Origin: Planomicrobium sp. CPCC 101079
Lineage (GTDB): Bacteria > Bacillota > Bacilli > Bacillales_A > Planococcaceae
Reading direction: 5' to 3'
Length of the DNA: 64,000 nucleotides
Assembly (NCBI RefSeq): GCF_007859275.1
Contig: NZ_VOHC01000030.1
Location: forward strand, 124,001 to 188,000
Shown here one piece after another: positions 1 through 7,817 of the stretch. The position numbers and the translations under genes are program-made. The notes below the pieces were generated by a model. It was not told the origin of the DNA. It saw only the letters and a program-made list of their open reading frames with translations, and ran no database searches. The stretch's first letter is position 1. The number at the start of each line of letters is the position of its first letter.

Positions 1-182
1 ATCGCCCGCAGTGCGCTTCGGTATCGGAATGGGTTGAAGCGTACAGCAAATCACCGATTCAACGGGTGGTTCCGTTCAAAGCTGTATCGACGGTCATTGC
101 TTCTTCCTATATCATTAGGCAAAGCATCAGGCAGAATGGGTTTAGCCAAAAAATCATGTTCGGGCGGATTGCCAGGCACTGA
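1..182 (+). CDS. C-terminal end of an unidentified protein, cut by the window edge
   Basis: Reading from base 3, an open frame runs to a TGA at 180-182 and ends in a basic tail with the residues IMFGRIARH. It begins outside the window, so neither the start nor the domain content is visible. I chose this frame over the longer open frame starting at base 1 because its composition (SEWVEAYSKSP, then VVPFKAVSTVIASSYIIRQ) looks like normal protein, while the other is rich in Arg, Ser and Leu with no pattern. A hairpin with a T-run follows at 321-358. I do not recognise the family. Confidence 0.4.
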   Translation, partial: RPQCASVSEWVEAYSKSPIQRVVPFKAVSTVIASSYIIRQSIRQNGFSQKIMFGRIARH

Positions 183-320
183 AGCCGCCTTGGCCATAGG
201 GATTTGCCTTTCATCTTTCGCTTAGCCTGCGCTGGTGTGGATTCCGTATTTTACTGTCAAGACATTAAGAACCCGGCACAAAGCCAGTAAACCAATAGCA
301 ACAAGTTCAACCCTCAAATA

Positions 321-358
321 AAACGCCACCGGGATAGGCTCCCGGCAGCGGTTTTTTG
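321..358. terminator. Bidirectional intrinsic terminator
   Basis: CCGGGA-TAGGC-TCCCGG forms a strong core hairpin, extended by partly paired AAACGC/GCGGTTT flanks. It is followed by TTTTTT on the plus strand and TTTTATTT on the minus strand. It lies between the convergent ends of the left-edge gene and the ydjI-like gene. Confidence 0.7.
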
Positions 359-374
359 CTTTTCACTATTCTTG

Positions 375-1361
375 TTACGCCAGCTTCTGCCCGCAATTTG
401 GACAGAACTTCGCACCGCTCACCTTCTCGCCGCAGTTTGGGCAGAAATTTGGCGCTTTGCCACTGCCAGTTTGTGCGTCTTGTCCGTTCCCGCCGGCATT
501 TTGCGCATCGCCTGAGCTTTTTTGCCCTTCCATCATTTCCTTCGCGATGTTCATGCCCATCATCATTCCTGCCATATCGGAGGCAGTGTTGGAACCCGAG
601 GATTTGCCCATGGCATCAGCAACCGAAATCTGCTGGTATTTCGAGACGTCGCCCACCATGCCGATAGACGCGTTTTTGTTGATCATGTCTTGGATTTCCT
701 GCGGGTAGTTGAAGCTCATTATCTGGAAACCGGTGACTTTCATGCCGTCGTCCATCATTTCCATGTTGAGGTCATCCAGTATCCCTTTGCCGATTTCGTG
801 GGCATTCGCCTGCAGGTTGAACATGTTCTGTCCTTCTTTGGAAATCCATTTCATCAAAAGCTGATCGAGTACCGCCGTGAGCCGGATTTTCACTTCGTCC
901 ACGAGATAGCTGTCGCGGATACCCGCGATTTTATCGATAAAGGTGGTATAATCGGTAACCTTGAACTGGAAAGTGCCGTTTGCCCGGATCGGCATACCGC
1001 CTGGCATTCCAGGCGCCGGGATGTTGATCGGATTTTTCGTACCCCATCGGACGACAAACTCTTTCGTGTTAACAAAGAGCACTTCCACTCGCATGCCGCT
1101 GTTGAAACCGAAACGGAACCCTTTTAATGTCGATAAGAAAGGCACGATTTCCGATTCGATATCGTAATCGCCATCGTCTTCAAAAATCCCTTCAATTCTG
1201 CCGTTGTTCAGGAAGATGGCATCTTGTCCGGGACGAATGATGAGCCGGCTGCCTTTTTTGATTTCCTGATTGGTCCACTTCCAAAATATCATGTCTTCCC
1301 TGAACTCATCCCACTCCACTACATCTGAAAATTGATTTCCGAAAAACGCCATATCATTCAT
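375..1361 (-). CDS. ydjI: SPFH/band 7 protein with C-terminal zinc ribbon, YdjI-like
   Basis: This 328-residue protein matches the B. subtilis YdjI type, also called virion core protein or SPFH domain protein. The SPFH/band 7 fold covers about residues 20-240. A Gly/Met/Gln-rich linker follows, and the last 30 residues hold two CPNCG motifs (FCPNCGEKV, FCPNCGQKL), a double zinc ribbon. There is no obvious transmembrane segment, so membrane contact is probably through partners. It is the last gene of a four-gene operon with PspA, YdjG and YdjH homologues, 24 bases downstream of the ydjH-like gene. In B. subtilis these proteins act together with PspA at the membrane during envelope stress. The family call is firm from the sequence and gene order; the mechanism is from the literature on the family. 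Confidence 0.88.
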   Translation of the reverse strand: MNDMAFFGNQFSDVVEWDEFREDMIFWKWTNQEIKKGSRLIIRPGQDAIFLNNGRIEGIFEDDGDYDIESEIVPFLSTLKGFRFGFNSGMRVEVLFVNTKEFVVRWGTKNPINIPAPGMPGGMPIRANGTFQFKVTDYTTFIDKIAGIRDSYLVDEVKIRLTAVLDQLLMKWISKEGQNMFNLQANAHEIGKGILDDLNMEMMDDGMKVTGFQIMSFNYPQEIQDMINKNASIGMVGDVSKYQQISVADAMGKSSGSNTASDMAGMMMGMNIAKEMMEGQKSSGDAQNAGGNGQDAQTGSGKAPNFCPNCGEKVSGAKFCPNCGQKLA

Positions 1362-1385
1362 TCCTTTCTGTCATTCGAATGGCCG

Positions 1386-2168
1386 TTAAAAGCTGCGGCC
1401 GCCTCCGCTATAGGAACGTCCGCCGGCAGAAGTTCCACCTCCGCCGAAACCGCCGCCCCCTCCTTGTTTCTGAGGAATTCTGCGCCGTGACACGGTTTTG
1501 TTCCGGAAGCGGTCCATCTCGCTTCTTACCCGGGTACGATCGTGGTCAACATATGTAGACGGCGTGGTGGTCACACGTCCTCCAGCATTAAAGAGCATCG
1601 AACCAACTACCAAACCGCCCAAAAGCAGCGACACTGCAAGCTGGAACCAAGTCCTCAGGAAAATGCTTTCCGGATTGACGCCGGGCCGGTACTCCATATA
1701 GCGGCTTGAAGTCGCTACCGTCTCCCGGAAAGCGCCGCCGTAGTCGCCGGCCTGCAAATATGGCACAATCCGGTCAAGAACCATGTCGACCCGGCTATCG
1801 TCAAGCCGTGCTTCCGCAGTTCCGAAACCCGCCAAATACACTTCCCGGCTTCCCATGTCGATCGTCAAAAGAACGGCATTTTCCTGGTTGTTCTCAGCCG
1901 CCCACTGATCAAAATAATCAGCCATATATGGCTCAATCGCCTTGCCTTCCGTACTGGTCGTCGTCAAAAACAGAAAGTCGGCTCCCTCTTCGCGGCTATG
2001 TTCTGCGGCAAAAGCTTCCAGTTCCGTTATTTCCGATTCGGTCAGAAGTCCAGCATTATCATATATGTGCTGATCGGTCGCGGCAGACGTCTCAACACCG
2101 CCGATGGCAATAAAAAACAGCATCAAAAATAATGCAACCGCTGTTTTAACGTTCACTCTTCTCACCAT
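1386..2168 (-). CDS. ydjH: TPM-domain membrane protein with glycine-rich tail, YdjH-like
   Basis: The 260-residue product has an N-terminal signal/anchor (about residues 8-28), a TPM (TLP18.3/Psb32/MOLO-1) domain at about 32-155 beginning IYDNAGLLTESEI, a second membrane segment near 170-195 and a C-terminal tail of Gly and Ser (GGGGGFGGGG, then SYSGGGRSF). The TPM domain should face outside the cell and the Gly-rich tail inside. It sits in the psp/ydj operon; its ATG overlaps the end of the ydjG-like gene by seven bases and is preceded by AGGAGGTG, so translation is probably coupled. The gene order PspA-YdjG-YdjH-YdjI is that of B. subtilis. The biochemical role of YdjH is not settled. Confidence 0.85.
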   Translation of the reverse strand: MVRRVNVKTAVALFLMLFFIAIGGVETSAATDQHIYDNAGLLTESEITELEAFAAEHSREEGADFLFLTTTSTEGKAIEPYMADYFDQWAAENNQENAVLLTIDMGSREVYLAGFGTAEARLDDSRVDMVLDRIVPYLQAGDYGGAFRETVATSSRYMEYRPGVNPESIFLRTWFQLAVSLLLGGLVVGSMLFNAGGRVTTTPSTYVDHDRTRVRSEMDRFRNKTVSRRRIPQKQGGGGGFGGGGTSAGGRSYSGGGRSF

Positions 2169-3190
2169 AGAACACCTCCTACCGCATACGAGATGGCTTT
2201 CATCACCGCAAATGCGGAAGCGGCAATGCCGGTGAACCAGGCAAAAACTTTGGCCCTGCTGATCGGCGGTTTGCCGACCACTTTCCCGGTCTGGCCGTTC
2301 ATCGCAAAAGTGTGTTCTTTGTTTTCGAAATCATAATAGACCATCCACACCGGAAATAAGGTATAGTACACCTTGCTTTTATTTGCCTCAATTCTTTTAT
2401 TCGTATAGCTGACAGTTGAGTAGCCCGAAATCGTCGTATTGATAAAGGCATCAATGAACGGCACAATTTTCGATTCCACCCGTGAAAACAGTGCCTCGTC
2501 GTCGTAATCGTATTTCTCCGCAAGAAAACCGGCGAGGTAGGGCATCCGGAAGTCTTTGAGCTCTCCATAATCGTAAGGCTCAAGCTTGTCCATCAGCTCG
2601 TCGTCCATTTTTTCAGACGCGTCCGCTGGCACTTTGAGGTAGCTGAGGTCAATTTCCCGGCGGACATCGTAAAAATCGGTCTCCGTGTAGATCGTGTCAC
2701 CCCGTTGATACTGGTGCACTCTTGTCGCGACCGCCGCCACTTCTGCGCTTCCTCCGATATCATACAGCCAGAACGGCACATACATGCCGGTCATCTTTTT
2801 GATCCGGTCGCCATGCATAAAGCCGCTCGGGGTCAAGCGCCCATTTCTTGTCCATTTCCGGAAAGCGGCGACAGCTTCTTCTTTGCTGACGGTGAACGGG
2901 ATCACTTTTGCAGGGGCGAGGTCGCCCGTCAGCCGTTCCGCCAATACAACCGGTGCCCCGCAGAAGCTGCAATGGGTCGCAGCCGTATTGGCTTCTGTCA
3001 GGATTACGGCGCCGCAGTTCGGGCAATTGTATTCTTTCACTTCCTCTGGATCGAGTTTCCGCTGGATGTTCTCTTCCGGAAATGTCTCAATATTGTCCTG
3101 CCTGCCGCAGTTCGGACAGGACAGCTTGCCCGAATCGCTGTCAAATGCCATATCCGATCCGCAGTTCGGGCATTTATATTGAATGACCAT
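2162..3190 (-). CDS. ydjG: Double zinc-ribbon membrane protein, YdjG-like
   Basis: The 342-residue protein starts with two zinc ribbons: CPNCG near residue 8 with CPNCG near 26, then CPNCG near 55 with CSFCG near 73. A TFIIB-type zinc-ribbon helicase-like region (residues about 90-310) follows, and the C-terminus (KVFAWFTGIAASAFAVMKAISYAVGG) is a hydrophobic anchor. It is the second gene of the psp/ydj operon, 48 bases after pspA and overlapping ydjH. In B. subtilis YdjG and YdjH recruit PspA to the membrane. The zinc ribbons and anchor are seen directly; the recruiting role is taken from the known family. Confidence 0.85.
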   Translation of the reverse strand: MVIQYKCPNCGSDMAFDSDSGKLSCPNCGRQDNIETFPEENIQRKLDPEEVKEYNCPNCGAVILTEANTAATHCSFCGAPVVLAERLTGDLAPAKVIPFTVSKEEAVAAFRKWTRNGRLTPSGFMHGDRIKKMTGMYVPFWLYDIGGSAEVAAVATRVHQYQRGDTIYTETDFYDVRREIDLSYLKVPADASEKMDDELMDKLEPYDYGELKDFRMPYLAGFLAEKYDYDDEALFSRVESKIVPFIDAFINTTISGYSTVSYTNKRIEANKSKVYYTLFPVWMVYYDFENKEHTFAMNGQTGKVVGKPPISRAKVFAWFTGIAASAFAVMKAISYAVGGVLW

Positions 3191-3238
3191 TCCAACTCCC
3201 TCCCCTCAAGCTGCAATGAGAAATTGTCCATTCGCTTA

Positions 3239-3958
3239 TCATTGTTCGCCTTTGCCTATCTGGCTTTTTAGCGCCTCCAGCTCATCATCCACGTTGATGC
3301 CTGCTTTGAGCGAGTTCAGTTCATCTTCCACTCCCGAATCCGTTTCGTACTTTGCAGCCAGGTCCTTAATATCCGTTCCTGTACTTTTGTTGAGCTCTTG
3401 CATCGCCATTGCCTCGTCAAGCTCCTGATTGATCTTCTCTTCCATCTTGTCAAAGGCAGAGATGCGTTCGCCTGCACCATTCACCGACGAGTGGAGGTCG
3501 TTCATCTTCTTCTGCGTCTTCGCGATAGCTGCTTTCCCTTTCAGTTCCGCACGGCGCGATTCAAGTTCCCCTATATCCGACTCCAGCTTATCGTGCATCT
3601 GGCGCATCTGTGACGTATTCGTGGATGCCAGCTCAACAGCTGTCTTCCGGTCCTTTTCCTTCTCCGCCAATTCAGCTTTGCGCTGCAGGAATTTCCGTGC
3701 GTCGTCCTCATTTCCTGCTTCTAGCGCCTTTACCGCATAGCGCTGCATATCGCCAATTTCTGACTGCAGCTCGTCAAGCTCCCGGCGCTCGCGCTTTTCA
3801 GCTGCCATGATTGCAGCCGTCTCGGCTTTCACTTTTCCAAGGTCGCTATTTAAATCCCGCAAATACTGGTCGATCATTTTTTCCGGATCCTCTGCTTTAT
3901 CCAGCATCGCATTGATATTGCTCGCCATTATGTCTCTGAACCGTTTTAAGATTTCCAT
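3239..3958 (-). CDS. pspA: Phage shock protein A family protein
   Basis: This 239-residue protein is almost wholly charged alpha-helical coiled coil and opens with the PspA/IM30 pattern ILKRFRDIMASNINAMLDKAEDPEKMIDQYLRDL. PspA/Vipp1 proteins are ESCRT-III relatives that assemble on the inner leaflet of stressed membranes. I place the start at the ATG at 3958 because AAAGGAG lies eight bases before it; a TTG one codon upstream is also possible. It is the first gene of the operon followed by ydjG, ydjH and ydjI homologues. The B. subtilis counterpart is SigW-dependent, but I do not see a convincing SigW site just upstream here. The C-terminal acidic stretch (SGVEDELNSLKAGINVDDELEAL) is typical. 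Confidence 0.92.
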   Translation of the reverse strand: MEILKRFRDIMASNINAMLDKAEDPEKMIDQYLRDLNSDLGKVKAETAAIMAAEKRERRELDELQSEIGDMQRYAVKALEAGNEDDARKFLQRKAELAEKEKDRKTAVELASTNTSQMRQMHDKLESDIGELESRRAELKGKAAIAKTQKKMNDLHSSVNGAGERISAFDKMEEKINQELDEAMAMQELNKSTGTDIKDLAAKYETDSGVEDELNSLKAGINVDDELEALKSQIGKGEQ

Positions 3959-4050
3959 CAATCATTCTCCTTTTTGTCAGTTTTGCGAAACTGCCTAGCA
4001 GTTCCTTATATAATGAAAGATTACCCTTTCCCGTTTCCGGCTAATCATGT

Positions 4051-4084
4051 AAAAAATCCGCATGGCCATCATGCGGCTTTTTTA
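4051..4084. terminator. Intrinsic terminator
   Basis: CCGCATG-GCCAT-CATGCGG is a perfect 7-bp hairpin (4058-4076) with CTTTTTT on the plus side and ATTTTTT on the minus side. On the minus strand it lies directly after the 24-codon ORF at 4095-4169 and separates it from the psp/ydj operon. Confidence 0.75.
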
Positions 4085-4094
4085 GTCGAACTCC

Positions 4095-4169
4095 TTATTT
4101 TGCCCAGTGGTGCAAGAAGAAATACATCAGGATGATAAGAATGGGCACGAGCCCAAAGGTGGCCTCCAT
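4095..4169 (-). CDS. Very small membrane protein, 24 residues
   Basis: The ATG at 4169 is preceded by AAAAGGAGGAGGAG, one of the strongest ribosome binding sites in the window, with about eight bases of spacing. The frame runs 24 codons to TAA. The product (MEATFGLVPILIILMYFF, then LHHWAK) is one hydrophobic helix with a short polar tail. A perfect terminator hairpin follows 10 bases after the stop, so this looks like a complete monocistronic gene rather than chance. Upstream lies the yitT-like gene with its own weak terminator. I do not recognise the family; single-helix small proteins often modulate a larger membrane protein, but no partner is indicated here. Confidence 0.6.
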   Translation of the reverse strand: MEATFGLVPILIILMYFFLHHWAK

Positions 4170-4264
4170 CTTAACTCCTCCTCCTTTTGCCTCCATCATA
4201 TACCTATTTTCAGGAAAAGAGGACATAAAATCTGACTATTCAGTCTTTTGTTTTCCACATGATA

Positions 4265-4296
4265 AATCCCTCCAAACGGTGAAGTCTCGAGGGATT
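4265..4296 (-). terminator. Weak hairpin after the yitT-like gene
   Basis: AATCCCTC and GAGGGATT (4265-4272 and 4289-4296) pair perfectly around a 16-base loop, 13 bases after the yitT-like stop. The following minus-strand sequence is TATCATG, so the T-run is poor. It may be a weak terminator or an RNA-stabilising hairpin. Confidence 0.4.
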
Positions 4297-4309
4297 CTGC
4301 AAATTAGCT

Positions 4310-5200
4310 TTAATTTTGTTCAGTAGAGTTCGCCGTAGTATTGTATACAGCGCCCTTCGCCCGAGGCGGTTTTTTGAAGCTATTGTCCTTGCGGAAATTG
4401 CCCATTACTTCCATGGTTTCACTGATGCTGACAAAAGCGTTCGGATCGATCGATTTGATGAGCGGGCGAACAAATGCAAGTTCATAGCGTGAAATGACAC
4501 TGTACAGCACTTTAACTTTGTTCCCTGAATAAGCGCCTTCGCCATCCGTTACCGTAATGCCCCGGTATAGGTTTTCAAGCAATTCTTTTTTGACAGCTTC
4601 CCCCTTGCTCGTAACCACCATGAGGCTGAGCTTATGGTGGCGCGTGTGGATGCGGTCAACGACAAGACCTGTGATGTAAATCGAAGCCATCGTATACATC
4701 GCAAGCTCCCATGAAAAGATGAATCCCGATGCAAAAATAACAAGGCTGTTCAAGCTGAACACCAAAAAGCCGAGCGGAATGTCGCGCTTCATCGTCAGCA
4801 GCAGGCCGATAACATCAAATCCGCCCCCTGAACCGTAGAAGCGGATGATAATGCCAGCGCCAGCACCGACCAGCACTCCTCCGAACACTGATGACAACAG
4901 GACATCCTCCGTCACTTTCATGACCGGGATATAGAGCATTGAAACCGATGTCACGGCAACCGAGAAGATGCTGTTGAAGATAAATACCTTGCCAAGTTTC
5001 ATCCAGCCCACCACAAAAATCGGGATGTTGAGGATAATCAGCCAAACGCCGGCATTAATTGGCGAAATCAAACCAAAAATCATGGCCAGCCCTGTGACCC
5101 CGCCTGATAAAATTTCATGCGGCAATAAAAACAAATTGAACGCAAAACCAAGCAGCACTGATGCCGCGAAAATGACTAATATGCCATATACTTTGTTCAC
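4310..5200 (-). CDS. YitT family membrane protein
   Basis: The 296-residue product has five hydrophobic segments in its first 170 residues with the YitT-family phrase GFAFNLFLLPHEILSGGVTG, and a soluble C-terminal DUF2179 domain (about 215-285) containing the typical RGITVTDGEGAYSG and KVLYSVISRYE patterns. B. subtilis has several paralogues (YitT, YpjC, YqfU, YvjA, YxkD) and their substrate is unknown. The start is a GTG at 5200 with GGAG about 10 bases upstream. The gene stands alone between two hairpins. The family call is firm; which paralogue it corresponds to is not clear from sequence alone. Confidence 0.85.
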   Translation of the reverse strand: MNKVYGILVIFAASVLLGFAFNLFLLPHEILSGGVTGLAMIFGLISPINAGVWLIILNIPIFVVGWMKLGKVFIFNSIFSVAVTSVSMLYIPVMKVTEDVLLSSVFGGVLVGAGAGIIIRFYGSGGGFDVIGLLLTMKRDIPLGFLVFSLNSLVIFASGFIFSWELAMYTMASIYITGLVVDRIHTRHHKLSLMVVTSKGEAVKKELLENLYRGITVTDGEGAYSGNKVKVLYSVISRYELAFVRPLIKSIDPNAFVSISETMEVMGNFRKDNSFKKPPRAKGAVYNTTANSTEQN

Positions 5201-5375
5201 CCATCATTCTCCATTCTTCAATAAATTCACAGCAAGCAAAAACGGAAAAATCAAAGCCGTTCCTGTTTGCCTCGGCCTCTTTTGGCCTTAGCGCAATGTT
5301 TCAAATTATAGAATACAAAATAACCTAATTGCAAGCTTTGTCTTCAAGGTTTAACAAATTTCTTAAAAGGCGTAT

Positions 5376-5419
5376 AAAAGGCGTTTCTGCTAATCATAAG
5401 CTTAGCGGAAACGCCTTTT
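5376..5419 (-). terminator. Long intrinsic terminator
   Basis: An 18-bp nearly perfect stem, AAAAGGCGTTTCTGCTAA against TTAGCGGAAACGCCTTTT with one G-T pair, lies about 80 bases after the stop of the alanine/glycine symporter gene. It ends in a T-run on either strand. Confidence 0.75.
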
Positions 5420-5496
5420 CCTGCACGAATTTTCAGGTGGCCCTTCTGTCTTCGCGGCTGTTTTTATAGGTTTACAAATTTCAACCTTGGTTGACC

Positions 5497-6978
5497 TTAA
5501 AATACTTCTGCTTTCTTTATATCCAGTTCATCACCCATCGGTTCTTCATACTGCCCTATCCAGAATTCAGCATCTTCAAAGCCCAATTTTTCAGCATCGA
5601 AAACAGGGTCTTTGCCCTCATTCTTCTGTTTTTCGTAGTCCCGCAAAACTTTTAAGGCAGGCTTCGTGAGGAACAAAATGGCGACAAAGTTTAACCAAGC
5701 CATACTTCCCATGCCAAGATCCCCTAGAGCCCACGCAAACTCAGCGCTGACGACACTGCCATAGAAAATCATTCCCAACAATACAATTTTCAATACATGA
5801 GTTGGCCACTTTAGCTTGACTGCTCGATTCCGGTTGAGAAAGACTAGGCAAGTTTCCGCTTTATAGTAATACGACATAACCGTAGTAAAGCAGAAGAAGA
5901 ACAATGCAATCGCTAGAAATGCTGCACCAAAGCCAGGCATCACTGATCCTATTGCCATTTGTGTATACGCCGAAGGAGAAGAACCGGGAACATTATTGAC
6001 AATCGCCTCCCCGCCCGCCGGCATTACATTGTACATGCCTGTAAACAAAATCATAAAGGCAGTTGCCGAACAAATTAGCAACGTATCGATGTAAACCGAA
6101 AAAGCTTGCACCAAACCTTGTTTTGCTGGATGTGACACCTCCGCGGCACCTGCATCATAAGTTTCACTGCCGATTCCTGCAGCGTTTGAGAAAGCGCCTC
6201 TTTGGACACCTAAAGCGATAGCTGAACCCACAAGTCCGCCGAAAGCGGCATTGGTGCCGAAAGCACTAGAGAATATGAGTGAGACGACGCTCGGCAACTC
6301 GGTGATGTTTATCAGCAGAATAATGAGGCACATCACAATATAGATGATGGCCATAACCGGCACGACAATTTCAGCGGCTTTCGCGATTCGCTTGACTCCA
6401 CCGAAAATAATGATGCCAAGAATAACGACTAGCATACCTCCAGTTATAAGTGGTTCTATGCCAAATGCATTCTCCATTGAAATGGCGATCGTGTTTGCTT
6501 GAAGCCCCGGCCATAACACACCCATTACGATCAATGTAATAAGGGCAAAAACAACTGCGTACCACTTGATCTTCAAACCTTTTTCAATGTAATACGGCAC
6601 ACCTCCGCGGTATTGTCCATCTAATTTTCTTTTGTATACTTGCGTCATCGTAATTTCGATAAACGATGTAGCTCCGCCCAAAAGAGCCATGACCCACATC
6701 CAAAAGACCGCTCCCGGTCCACCAAACGCAATCGCGGTAGCAACCCCAGCGATATTCCCGGTTCCGACCCTGCTTCCAAGCGACATTGAAAAGGCTTGGA
6801 AAGAAGAGACGCCCGCTTTCGATCTATCACGGTTGAACGTTAGTTTCAACATATCCTTCAAAAGCCTTACTTGCAGAAAACGTGTTGCAATGGAGTAAAA
6901 CAACCCTACTCCTAAAAACAGATAAACCAATGCTGAACTCCAAACGATTCCATTTAACCAATCTACAAAATTCTCCAT
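5497..6978 (-). CDS. Alanine/glycine:cation symporter family protein
   Basis: The 493-residue product is an AGCS (AlsT/DagA) sodium:amino acid symporter. It has about ten hydrophobic segments and the family signatures SLGSRVGTGNIAGVATAIAFGGPGAVFWMW near residues 65-95 and RGAFSNAAGIGSETYDAGA near 250. Such carriers import alanine or glycine with Na+ or H+. I use the ATG at 6978 because AAAGGAGG precedes it by six bases; an upstream in-frame ATG six codons earlier contains that ribosome site and is unlikely. The gene is alone; a strong terminator follows. The long untranslated region upstream shows no riboswitch I can recognise. Confidence 0.9.
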   Translation of the reverse strand: MENFVDWLNGIVWSSALVYLFLGVGLFYSIATRFLQVRLLKDMLKLTFNRDRSKAGVSSFQAFSMSLGSRVGTGNIAGVATAIAFGGPGAVFWMWVMALLGGATSFIEITMTQVYKRKLDGQYRGGVPYYIEKGLKIKWYAVVFALITLIVMGVLWPGLQANTIAISMENAFGIEPLITGGMLVVILGIIIFGGVKRIAKAAEIVVPVMAIIYIVMCLIILLINITELPSVVSLIFSSAFGTNAAFGGLVGSAIALGVQRGAFSNAAGIGSETYDAGAAEVSHPAKQGLVQAFSVYIDTLLICSATAFMILFTGMYNVMPAGGEAIVNNVPGSSPSAYTQMAIGSVMPGFGAAFLAIALFFFCFTTVMSYYYKAETCLVFLNRNRAVKLKWPTHVLKIVLLGMIFYGSVVSAEFAWALGDLGMGSMAWLNFVAILFLTKPALKVLRDYEKQKNEGKDPVFDAEKLGFEDAEFWIGQYEEPMGDELDIKKAEVF

Positions 6979-7735
6979 GTATCCTCCTTTACGCACCGGA
7001 TCTTCGGTGATGCACTCTAAAAATTTAGTGCATTAACTCCATCTATGAACGCCCTAGTCAGCGTTCCACTCTATACCGCTTGCTGCAGGCACTTTTCAGC
7101 CCTCTTTGTCGATAAGGTCAAAATCCACCTTCTTGAAAAACTATTGGTACGTTTGGATAACTTCTATGTATTGCTCCAACTGCTAAGCCTCATCACTTTC
7201 ATTCATCAGCTTCTGACTGCAGTTCTAAAAACTAAATTTCTTATGTAGTGAAGCACGCATCGCTAAAAGCTCCGGGCCTGGCAGTTTCCGGGAAACACGA
7301 GTATTCTTCCAACTGGATCCTCCCTTTCTTAGCACCGGCACGCTCTACCCAATGTTTTGTCAGACTGACTTAATAATTGCAACGTATTCTTAACAAGGGC
7401 CCAGGAGTCTTGATAAGTCAGCATTTTTATTTTCCCCAAATAACTTTTTATAAACGCTTCCCTTCAAGTTTTAAGCCAATTGTAACTCGCGGCTTGGTTC
7501 ATTTAGTAAATAAGGCTCTTTCCGTAAAGCTTGTTACTTCCAATAAACCAGTTGTTGCAGTTCCGGAATATAGAAAAGTGATGAGACTTTCATATAATTA
7601 GGTCACTTTGCAAAAAGGGCTGACAATAAATTAAAGAAGTTTTCTTTAACCATCGTGTTAAATGCTTTTTCAAGATATCTATGGACTGTTTTATGTATAG
7701 TCGGATCATCCCGCCCATATAAAAGTAGCTTCACT
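6979..7735. other. Gene-poor stretch upstream of the symporter
   Basis: About 750 bases hold no convincing gene. Two short open frames (7377-7601 plus, 7603-7839 minus) have no good ribosome site and the second reads through a terminator hairpin, so I do not call them. A minus-strand frame starting at about 7425 (MLTYQDSWALVKNTLQLL) is open for only 31 codons. The patchwork of short, protein-like stretches suggests decayed coding DNA, but I recognise no parent gene. Confidence 0.35.
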
Positions 7736-7773
7736 AAAAACCGGCCATGCAAGGAAATCTCGCATGGCCGGTT
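7736..7773 (-). terminator. Intrinsic terminator after the epimerase gene
   Basis: AACCGGCCATGC and GCATGGCCGGTT form a perfect 12-bp stem with a loop of about ten bases (7739-7773). Minus-strand TTTTTAG follows. It lies 45 bases after the stop of the epimerase-like gene. Confidence 0.8.
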
Positions 7774-7817
7774 AATCGGCTGGTTACATTTTGTTTTCAG
7801 TTCTGCCATTTTCCCAT

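Noticed and set aside
34..225. Open reading frame of 63 codons at the left edge
   Set aside because: It has no ribosome site and odd composition, and another frame (3-182) reads as better protein across the same bases.
3962..4040. SigW promoter before pspA
   Set aside because: GGAAAC occurs but no CGTA or CGTC lies at the required 16-17 base distance.
7000..7350. Glycine or other riboswitch before the alanine/glycine symporter
   Set aside because: I could not find the conserved core sequences or paired helices of a known riboswitch.
7377..7601. Rightward frame of 74 codons
   Set aside because: No ribosome site, no recognisable domain, and it lies in a stretch that looks decayed on both strands.
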